From Sclerodactyla briareus (Eukaryota; Echinodermata; Holothuroidea; Dendrochirotida; Sclerodactylidae): DNA of 64,000 nt. The DNA is taken from NCBI GenBank assembly GCA_026419785.1, contig JAODTK010000333.1:558001-622000 (forward strand). The letters are read 5' to 3'. The notes beneath the pieces are model-generated. The model had not been told where the DNA came from, made no database searches, and saw only the letters and a list, made by a program, of their open reading frames with translations. Both the position numbers and the translations under genes were made by a program. Below, in pieces: positions 56,151 to 64,000 of the stretch (position 1 is the first letter of the stretch; the number at the start of each line of letters is the position of its first letter).

Positions 56151-57390
56151 GGAGCAAAAGCAATCGTTCAATGCCTCCAGTTGTAACTTAGGACCAAGGG
56201 GCAATTTAGATATGATTGGCATTGTTAAAGTGCATGTTACATCGAACACTTGACAGTCTCCAAATATGGTCTAACATTATGCTCGATCAGTGATAGAGAT
56301 GAAGCCTACAACAATATGGTCTCGACTAGCAGTTTCGTTATCGAGAGATTGTCTGGGGAGGGGGGGGGGTGAAAGTCGGGACTAAAAGGAGGTGGTTCGC
56401 CCTCATTATAGCCTCACCATCCCTCTGGAAAATAAATACAATTTATTACCCCTAGGCGAAGCTGTTGCAATATTTGATAAACAACAGCTGTAAAAAGTCC
56501 ACTGAAAGTGGAAAAATTGTGTTAAAAATGTATTAGGTCAAATGGACATATTCCCCCTCCCCTTCCTGTACGCCACTGACGACAAGTCAACTGATTAGGT
56601 TTCACGTTTTGTGTAGTATCAGCACGCGTTCTGTACAGTATAGTGAACTGAACGCGTTCTCATCCTTCTTCACGTGAATGTCAATATCACTAAATATATA
56701 TTTGACCTAAGCCGACATACTCGATCTAGCTATTACAAAGAGAAAAGCGGGACTATGATATATGTGACTCAAATCTCCTTGAACCCCATTCCTTGGACTC
56801 TCTGCGTACCCGATGATCGTTCTCTTTGTGTAGCAATGTTTTGCAATGTAAATGTTTCCCTGTGATACCCCCTTCCACTCATTCGGCGCTGTTTCCATCG
56901 TCATGCATAGTAATGATAACAAGTATACTACCCTTTGGAATCAACGATGCCAGAGGGTATTTATTACATGCTTTATGCAGACCTTATATTACTAGACATG
57001 TTTCGCATGGCGTATTCGCCTATATGTTTGCTCAACAGTCACAGCGGGGGGGGACTACGTAGCTCTCTCCTTTGTCCGTCTGTCAATACTGTATTCATAT
57101 CCCGTCTTACCCGATCCTCGCCTGGTTTCATAGCTGGTTTTTAATTTACCGTCTCACCGACCTTTCGCCACTGACTCAACTCTTCGACCCTCTACAATTT
57201 GGACTGACCGACAAGTACCCCTGGACCAGTTTGACCTCTTTTGAACACCACACTCGGACGACGTCTGTTTATCCGTGAACACCCGAACGTCATCACAGTG
57301 CCACGTATGTATCCGACCCTTCTTCATTGACTCAAATGCGGAATGATTTTATGAAATTAGGGTTAATTAAATACAACCTACTCATGTAGC
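56151..57390. repeat. Right paralogous block (third copy), part 1
   Basis: 56151-56410 matches the end of the 2.43-kb unit ('CAATGCCTCCAGTTGTAACT', 'TAGGACCAAGG', 'TCTCCAAATATGGTC', 'GTGAAAGTCGGGAC', 'AGCCTCACCATCC'). 56411-57390 matches 48214-49200. It is more diverged than the tandem pair, so this duplication is older. 'CCTTCCTGTACGCCACTGA' (56562-56580) is a hAT-like terminus at the same place as 48371 in the left block. Confidence 0.7.
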
Positions 57391-58250
57391 CGCTCAGTCT
57401 GTATTCATGGAGACGACTCATATTAACCCGCTTAACCCGGCGTAAAATAATAATAATATAACCGTGTTTAGCAAGCGCTTTCTTCCAATAAAATCTCAAA
57501 GCGCTGAACAGCGAAGTACCACTTAACTTAAACAACACAGAAAGTTATGGCGATAATAAAATATAACGAACATTAAAAAAAAAAAAACCGATATGTAAAA
57601 GCTAAATCACCCTGTGCATTTAGAAAAGTAGGGTCTTCAAATGTAAGATTAAGGCTATATAGAAGAAATAAATTCACTCCTAACATTTGCAAATGTAGGT
57701 CTCAAATTCCTTTTAAAACATTAGATTACCAAAGGCGGAGAATGGACGGGAGGCTGTTCCAAACCGCAGGAGCAGCAGCCGAGAACTTCTGTCCCCTGTA
57801 GAAAATGGTCCTCGAGTCGTGTGGTTGCAGAAGAAGAAGCTGCGATGACGAGCGAAGAGACCGGGCCCCGGTTTGTATTCATCGGGATTTGAATCCGAGA
57901 TAGTCTGGAGCCATGCCGTTTGATTGATTTATTTCAAAGTCGTCATCGCTATCTGTAGTTGAGCGGTATTCAATCGGCATCCATTGTAGGTCGGCGGCGG
58001 GATAGGTGTGATGTGTTCATTCTTCCTTGAACGGGACTAGACTGTGCAACAACTTCTGTATCCGTTGTACTGGTAAAAAGCGCTCTATGGTAATCCTATA
58101 AACGGATAGTACAATATCCAAGCATGTCGTGACAAGCATGAACTTCGCTCGGTAGACCTCTCTTGTCAAGATACCTCTAGCTGACCATCTTTGTTGTTGC
58201 GGAGCTGGCCGACGATACGATGTTTCTTTCCACTGTAGACAGGGGGGTGG
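57391..58250. mobile_element. Insertion specific to the right block, unclassified
   Basis: It begins near 'ATAATAATAATATAACCGTG' and 'CAAGCGCTTTCTTCCAATAA' with 'CTCAAAGCGC', and continues with 'GGAGGCTGTTCCAAACCGCA', 'GGAGCAGCAGCCGAGAACTT', 'GGAGCCATGCCGTTTGATTG'. The 'AAAGCGCT' plus 'AGGCTGTTCCA..GCAGCAGCGGAGAA' wording is that of a widespread metazoan dispersed repeat that I recall in association with LINE-like copies, but I cannot assign its class. No coding frame. Confidence 0.4.
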
Positions 58251-58284
58251 GACTTGCCCCCCCCCCCCACACACGCCCGACTGG

Positions 58285-58600
58285 TGGCCGTTGGGCGGGA
58301 ACGAAATATATTTACATTGCCCTTAGCTGGCTGGTTCCGTCGCCTTTTTTCGTGAGACGATTTGTCTGGCGAGCTTCTAATTTCTATCTCCGACAGTGTA
58401 TGATGTGGCATTGATTGGAAATGTGAAGTGGCTTCTCTCAAAAATGGGACCGATAAACCAGTCAATTTCATTTCTTTCTTTTCCGAGACATAATTTGGCT
58501 GGGATTCCCCGATTCGCCCACAAACACCAGAATAACAAACCATTCCAAAAACATTGCATTCGTAAATTCACATCCACCAAATTTGAAAAATTTAAAATGG
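58285..58600. repeat. Right paralogous block, part 2
   Basis: Homologous to 49970-50240: 'GGGCGGGAACGAAATATATT', 'TTGTCTGGCGAGCTTCTAAT', 'GACCGATAA', 'TTTTCCGAGACATAA', 'GCTGGGATTCC', 'CACAAACACCAG'. A minus frame of 127 codons (58377-58760) crosses it but does not exist in the left copy. Confidence 0.7.
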
Positions 58601-58869
58601 GGGGGGGGCCCAAAATCAAATTTCCTTGCATGTACTTGTCGGTGGGATAGTGGCGATGATCTAACCGAGCACCATATCCTGGGATAATAAATTGGCAAAC
58701 ACAGAAGCCACTTTGATAAACTACACAAGTCGCATACCCGAGAACGGTCCACTTGGACAATTTTTAATTATTTTTCAGGTCCAAATCAGGAAACTTGTTC
58801 TTATCAGTAATATTTGAACCCCGTAGCTACCCCGTAGTCCCCCAAATATAATGAAGGCTCCTTGTTTTT

Positions 58870-59275
58870 ATGAAGGGGCAGTTCTTCCTCGACGGGATGA
58901 AAGTCTTCCCCGCACTTGCTAATTATCATGGTGTATTTTTTGCTCAAGAAATTGTGTGCGGAGTGTCACAAGGATCAATCCAGGGACTATTTTTGTTCTT
59001 AGTTAATATAAACGGCATGGTCAGACATGTGTATGCTGATTTTTCTCCTTTTTTATTGTTATTGGAAGATAGTAGAAATAAATGCCAAGCTGACAGACGA
59101 TTGTAATGTTATTAACACAGGGTGTTAGCCCAATAGAATAGCGATGTATACTAGAAGCAAACCCATGGCTAATGAATCACAGCAGAGATTTAATCTGACC
59201 AATGGTTAGCATCACCGGCAATGATATATCATGGAAACGAGTCGTGAAAAACTGCTGGGGATATTTTAACTGACA
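58870..59275 (+). mobile_element. LINE reverse-transcriptase fragment (CR1/Jockey type)
   Basis: The frame from 58870 reads EIVCGVSQGSIQGLFLFLVN about 27-46 residues in, the RT block 'xxxGVPQGSxLGPLLFLxYIND'. Then VRHVYADFSP aligns to the catalytic 'YADD' block, with F replacing the second Asp, so the site is dead. A further segment, LEANPWLMNHSRDL then SITGNDISWKRVVK and LLGIF-like sequence (about 59150-59265), matches the stretch after the palm ('NxxKTxxMLMxxxR', 'IxGNxIxxVxxxKxLGI'). Frame changes are present. It forms part of the DNA inserted into the right paralogous block. Confidence 0.75.
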
Positions 59276-59344
59276 CCAAAACCAATCCTGAAATTACCTA
59301 CTGCCTATTACTTGTTGAAGTCATGATATTCCCACTTCTGGGAT

Positions 59345-59830
59345 ATCATGGTTTTGGCTCGGTTCCCCCCACCGCTCCCCACCGAGTCCGCCGGAGGAAC
59401 TTTCCGTGTTAACACAGTAACTCTCTAATGCTATGTCCGATTGACACAAACTTTGCACTACAAAGGTTCGACCTTAGAATCGTCGAATGAATTTGAATTG
59501 TGGGCGTCGCAGCACTACTCTGGCGGCAGCCACTGGATTTTAACGAACTGATTGATAAGTGTTCGTACAATAGCTCCCTGCCTTGTCGTATCCATATAAA
59601 CTTCGCACACATCGTCCCACTATGCCTTAAATGGGTCAAAAGTGGTCAGCCAGAACTGTTCTGGATGACCGGCTGCCATTTTGGATTTTTTGCGAAAACG
59701 ATAACTTTCATTTTCGCCCCATACAACCCCATTCGCGGCCTCTCATTTTTGTGAATTTATGTTTATCTTGCAGATTTGACATTTTTTTGTTTTCTCCAAC
59801 TTTGCACACATGATGGTTCGCTGCTAACAA
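59345..59830. repeat. Dispersed repeat between two LINE fragments
   Basis: 'ACTCTCTAATGCTATGTCCG' (59411) ties it to the repeats at 23.36 and 24.79 kb. 'GGCTGCCATTTTGG' and 'TTCGCCCCATACAACCCCAT' tie it to 61.1-61.27 kb ('GCGGCCATTTTGCTATTTTG', 'TTTTCGCCCCATAAACCC'). It probably inserted between, or into, the LINE pieces. Confidence 0.5.
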
Positions 59831-59839
59831 GTTTATCAC

Positions 59840-61048
59840 TTAAAACGATAAATAAAACTACCACCATAAGATTTTTACAACAATAGTAAGAACAAACAGA
59901 TGGGATAAAAGCCTTCAAGAAAGGCTTCTGGTAACTCAAGTTACAAGTACAAAACTTCTGGGAGTACATATTGACGATAGGCTCACTTGGCCATATCACG
60001 TCTCAGCATTTCTAAGAAATCTCCATAAATTGTTGGTATCCTTTCAAGTAAACTTCTTGCCTCGTACAATTCTAAGGAAACTCTACCCAAAGGAGAACGC
60101 ATCATTTTACCACATCTAACTTATTTTCTAATATTTTGAGTGGCTACTTAAATCAAATCTTAACCAACTAAGTACTCCAGAACGTCTTTGCGCCACGTAG
60201 CCATGCGGAACCCGAGCCCACTACCAGCTGCCTATTCAAGGAGCTTAACCTTACTTAATCTGGAGGATATGGTCAATTTGAAAATCGCCCTTTTCAGCTT
60301 CAAGGCATGGAATAGTTTGCTACCGGTTACATTTAATTACTTCATTATAGTAATACACCTATCTGCCACACCAGGTGTGCTAATCAAGCTTATCAACAAT
60401 TTGTCGAAGTAACCTTGGGATGTTGTTTGTTGATGTAATCGTGGCTACTAAACATTGGAATTCTTTGTCATATTCTTTGAAGGACTCTCAATCGTTTAAT
60501 GTACTTAAAAGGAGTATTACAGAGATTTATTGCCCACTACTATGCAACTTGCTCCCTAGACTAGAGGTATACCTAGTATTAGTATTCATCACTATACCAA
60601 CCTAGGAATACCTTAGTCTGTCGTCGTTCGTAATTTGAACAGTGTATAGTATACAACGATTTGTTCAAATTAATCATTGTTATTACCAGGAGTATTCTAT
60701 CTATATCGCTGCATGTCTTTGAATTGATCTTTTGACCTGTTTTCCACATTGTTATTCACTTTTATGGCAATTCATCCTGTTTGTTTCATGTTTTCTTTTT
60801 CCTCCTGTAATACCTATTTTTTAATTCTGTTACTACCTTATCTGTTTGAGGGAGTACACCACTCCGTTAAGCCTCCCTGGCTTTTTTAGTTACTTCCTTC
60901 CGCATGTGCCTTTCTTTTTACATGTATCGATTAAATATTCTTAATTACTGATATTCAATTATGCGTTAATTAATGTCAATATGTTTTGTATTTGCGGTAA
61001 AAAACAGAACAAATAAATAAAATGACTAAATAAATAATGAATGAATGA
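59840..61048 (+). mobile_element. LINE C-terminus and 3' UTR (CR1/L2/Jockey group)
   Basis: LLGVHIDDRLTWPYHV (about 59955-60000) matches 'FLGVxIDxxLTWxxHI'. LPRTILRKLY (about 60057), FKELNLTLLNLEDMV-like and NLKIALFSFKAWNSLLPVT (about 60240-60330), and KHWNSLSYSLKDSQSFNVLK (about 60450-60510) match the well-known C-terminal run 'LNLxxIxxxxIAxFxxKxxxxLLPxxF' and 'LWNSLPxxIKxSxSLxxFK'. A 3' UTR follows with the hairpin 'GGGAGTACACCACTCC' and 'GCCTCCCTGGC', and an (AATAAAT)n/(AATG)n tail to about 61048. Frames are broken at several points. This is a 5'-truncated dead copy. Confidence 0.8.
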
Positions 61049-61470
61049 AAATTTGGAATGGGTGAAACCGTTGGTGTCGCCCTACCGCTCTCCCGGCGGC
61101 ATTGGGTTTGTTTTCTCCTATCATGCGAAACTTGGTTTTTCGGCTGATTTGCGCGTTTTTTGGAAGCATGGCTACCGTTAAATACCAACTTTGGTTTTCG
61201 CCCCATAAACCCAAACCTGCGGCCATTTTGCTATTTTGGGTCGATTTTTTTCTTGGCCGATTTTGACATTTGCATATTTCGGGCATGGTGTGTGCATTTG
61301 GAACCAACCTCCCACCTCCCTGGGTCTATATCCCCTTCTGATAGAAAACAAGCGAACAGCGGTTTCCCCCCCCCCCCCCCCCCCCCACCCCTGGTTGAAT
61401 CGAAGTAGGGATATACACGTTCGTGGTATGCCCGCCTGGCGTCCTTGGTAGAATAGTGTTTCATTAAAAT
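61049..61470. other. Repeat-derived stretch with a C20 run
   Basis: 61100-61270 resembles 59640-59800. A C19-20 run lies at about 61367-61386, and 'GGGATATACACGTTCGTGG' follows. The class is not known. Confidence 0.4.
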
Positions 61471-61494
61471 GGGAAAGCCATTCCTTGAAATTGA

Positions 61495-61690
61495 CGCATC
61501 ACGTTTAATATAATATAAGGTTACATCTTGCCAATTATGGATTTATTGCCGTGTGTATTGGGAAACGTTTTGTAAAGTTGCAAACATCGGACAGCTGTTC
61601 TTTGGTGTTCTCGCTCTAACTCCCGCGCTGGGGCTTTGTTGCGTTTGATTCTCCTAGTGAGACACATTATGTACACGGTATATGAAGAAA
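61495..61690. repeat. Right paralogous block, part 3
   Basis: Homologous to 50450-50645: 'TATAATATAAGGTTACATCT', 'TGCCAATTATGG', 'GTTTTGTAAAG', 'GTTTGATTCTCC', 'GAGACACAT'. In the left block it lies about 250 bp from part 2. Here the distance is nearly 3 kb because of the LINE-containing insertion. Confidence 0.6.
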
Positions 61691-63780
61691 TGGATTGCCT
61701 TTTCCGCTTTTCTTTTTGTTACTTTTTTTAATCATTTTGAAATGACCTTTAGCTCCAACGTATTTACCAGAGTTTATGGATTATTGTCGCCGCACAATAA
61801 TGGTTATATATGTGAAGATGGAAACGATGCCCATAAAGAGTTTTCTCCTACCCTGTGGCCTACTAAAGAGAATGATTTAGGCTACCATTGAAATGATGCA
61901 GGAAGCCAAATTTTGTATATGCTTCAATATAATTGAATAGCTCTATTACGTTTTAGGGATTGAACATGACTTGTTATCAGTTGTGTCTATAACTTAATTA
62001 CATGCCTTCCATTTTCTTTTTTGTTCTTAGTTATTAGCACCTGATATTCACCGTTTCTGTATCTATAATTTCGGACACTCTTAAATGCTGTGTACTAGCA
62101 ACCTAGACCCTCTAGCCCCTTTATACTTATTGTGAATTCAACACAACATTTTGTCAAGTGTGTGACTGCATTATGTTTTTTCCTAATACTGTAGTTGTAT
62201 GGTCTCGGGTTATAAAGGTTTCAGCTAACCGAATTCTAACCCTATACGATGTAATACGAAGCATACAACCGATCAACCAATTAAACCAACAAATTTCATT
62301 CATAAATGATTCATGTTGGAATATCTGATGAAGATCTTTTGAAGCCACGTTTGTTTAAATTGTTGGTTGAATTCTATTCTCACAAGCAGGCCTCATTCCC
62401 ATATGACATACCCGTTATGATAAATATTTGCTTTCCTCGGTTTATCTCCACGATCTTTGGCATTCAATCAAAATACCGCGACGAGATAAAGGCAAAAGGG
62501 CCGCCGAGATGATACAACGATGACAACCGGTGAGTATTAGTTTGTTAGCAGAAATGCTTCAAGCACTTCTTTGGTTTATTCAGCTCTCTGTACATTTTAA
62601 AAAACCATTGTTCCATTGAAATTATGGTGTTACCGAATGCGATGGTGTGTTGTGACCTGTCAAGATGATTGAGGAATTATTTCATAAACCCACCTGGAGA
62701 AAAAATATAGCCTTTGCCGGTCGTTGAGACAGATTATTGAACAAATTTAGTTGAACAATGTCGCCGTATGACATCACGGGGCAAAGCCTCCTGTCTTTTA
62801 AACTACCATTCCTAACCATCTGAGGATTATCGAATGTTTGAACTCTTTATATAGAACAAAGTTGAAGCAGAATTAATTTCCAATTGTTCGAGCATTTCAT
62901 TGTTTTTAGATTCCTCCCATTAGCGGAGCTACTTTCAATTATAAATATATTTATGGTGTCTAGTAGAGGGCGATGGTATGTTTCCAACTGTCAATTGTCG
63001 CCAGGGGTAAAAGCTTCATATCATATAACTGTTAATCTAACTTTGGGAAGGATGACTGAACGTTCGAGCACTAATTACATATTTACCCCCTCATTTGTTT
63101 GAGTCATTTCGTTATTATTTATTCAATTCTAGTTTCTCCAGGCCGAGTCCGTTTGGTTGCGGTGCTTTCAAAAGTAGCTGATATGTTTTGCATCGTTTGT
63201 TGTATTCAGTTGTTCCTGCGGTCCCACCTCATTTGCATGCATGATTGTGACATGTATTATGAACGAGCTTGGGCCTATACTGGCATTCTATCCTTAATCT
63301 TAATATGGCCGGTAGCACCACCCAAGCTTTCGGTATGTTTTTTCAGATACAAATGGACACGTTATTTCCCAGATAGGGGAAACTTCTCCTCGATAGGGCT
63401 AATAGTTTGGATATTATACCAGTGGCGTAAGAACTACTGAATACGACTAAATGATGGCACGAATTTTCCATCGAATGACCTAAAATGCGGAAATGTTCGC
63501 GCGCTTCGGCTGATACTATTTTCGTAGTTAATGCTATACATAATAACTGTGAATTTATTATAAACTAATACCCGATCCATTGAATGAGTCGCAGTCGCCA
63601 CAACGTTAAACTATCTTGAGTCTGAGTTGTCCCTAATATATCGAAGCTAGCCCAGGGCTTGCACTGTGCCCAAGGAGGCATGTATGTGACATTCTGACTT
63701 TGTTAACCGATATCATAAAACGCAAGCACCATTTCAAGTCAAATTGAACATAGTGGCTTACAACTAAGTCAACAAGCTCT
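61691..63780. other. Unassigned DNA
   Basis: Frames of 68 (62306-62512) and 113 codons (63099-63440) are open but show no known domain. The former is followed by a donor-like GTGAGT at 62530, but the frame ends before it. 'GCGCGCTTCGGC' at about 63499 is a half-palindrome. Nothing else can be supported. Confidence 0.35.
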
Positions 63781-63789
63781 TGTTGGGGG

Positions 63790-64000
63790 TCCGTTTGAGG
63801 TCACACTAAATTCAACCAAGGTCCGAAAAGCTTGTTCCCTCAACGATACTTGTTCAGACAAAGTCAACAGACAGTCGAACTCCAAAAACATTGTGAGCAT
63901 GATAGCTCTAATGTTGTGGAGAGTTGATACCTGCTGGTCACGGAAATGTTGTCATTTTGGGGTGGATATCTTTATCTTTTGAAAGTCCAGTTCGAAGCTT
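63790..64000. repeat. Tandem family with about 170-bp unit, block 4 (cut by window end)
   Basis: 'AACATTGTGAGCATGATAGC', 'GTGGAGAGTTGATACCTG', 'GGTCACGGAAATG', 'CATTTTGGGGTGGAT' match the last unit of block 3 (55735-55810) and of block 1 (28900-28975). The array probably continues past the window. Confidence 0.55.

Noticed and set aside
58377-58760. 127-codon minus frame
   Set aside because: It crosses the right paralogous block. The left copy has no such frame.
63099-63440. 113-codon hydrophobic open frame
   Set aside because: Some hydrophobic stretches but no ordered membrane topology, known motif or splice support. Left as unassigned.
1-64000. LTR retroelements, Polinton-like or other capsid-bearing virus relics
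   Set aside because: No paired long terminal repeats, tRNA primer sites, or protease, integrase, capsid or envelope-like motifs could be recognised in any frame.

Overview
This window looks like eukaryotic, repeat-dominated, mostly non-coding DNA from an animal genome. The likeliest source is a marine invertebrate deuterostome such as an echinoderm, hemichordate or lancelet. That placement is inference. It rests on the many AGGTCA-rich tandem repeats, short hAT-like elements with CAGTGGCG-type ends, tRNA-derived SINEs, and CR1/Rex1- and RTE-like LINE relics. No prokaryotic gene organisation is present. Reading frames are short and broken, and recent duplicates differ mainly by one-base indels and homopolymer lengths. 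The sequence is therefore probably an unpolished long-read assembly, old DNA, or both.

Layout: 1-790 holds a degenerate array. 2.5-11.1 kb contains three exon-like blocks on the + strand (2506-2959, about 9628-10255, 10743-11075) that may belong to one unidentified host gene. Its intron-like spaces are filled by a repeat family with a hairpin head, a TCTG microsatellite and a 600-bp AGGTCA-rich array (3.75-9.45 kb). 11-32 kb is a mosaic. It includes an AT microsatellite, an RTE-like LINE relic (16.1-16.5 kb), a 16-bp palindrome-forming repeat (17.85-18.56 kb) abutting a PIF/Harbinger transposase N-terminus (18.57-18.95 kb), GATA repeats, a polypyrimidine tract, a hAT-like element (25.19-26.46 kb), a Rex1/CR1-like LINE 3' end (26.78-27.29 kb) and a 170-bp-type tandem family (28-30.4 kb). 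A tRNA-derived SINE lies at 32.7-33.03 kb.

36-62 kb is built of nested duplications. There is a 1.06-kb tandem pair (37.94-40.03 kb) and a 2.43-kb tandem pair (40.96-43.39 and 43.39-48.21 kb). The second 2.43-kb copy carries a 2,445-bp hAT-like element whose empty site survives in the first copy. A third, more diverged copy at 56.15-61.7 kb is interrupted by LINE and other insertions. Between them lie a GT/G-rich tract, a 310-bp array, a 24-bp minisatellite encoding an 8-residue periodic peptide, and another 170-bp-type array.

No complete gene, rRNA, canonical tRNA or CRISPR was found, and no virus-derived element could be recognised. The best-supported observations are the element insertion dated by its empty site, the kinship of the two hAT-like elements, the hairpin-headed repeat, the palindromic 16-bp array, and the direct-repeat nuclear-receptor half-sites carried by the arrays.
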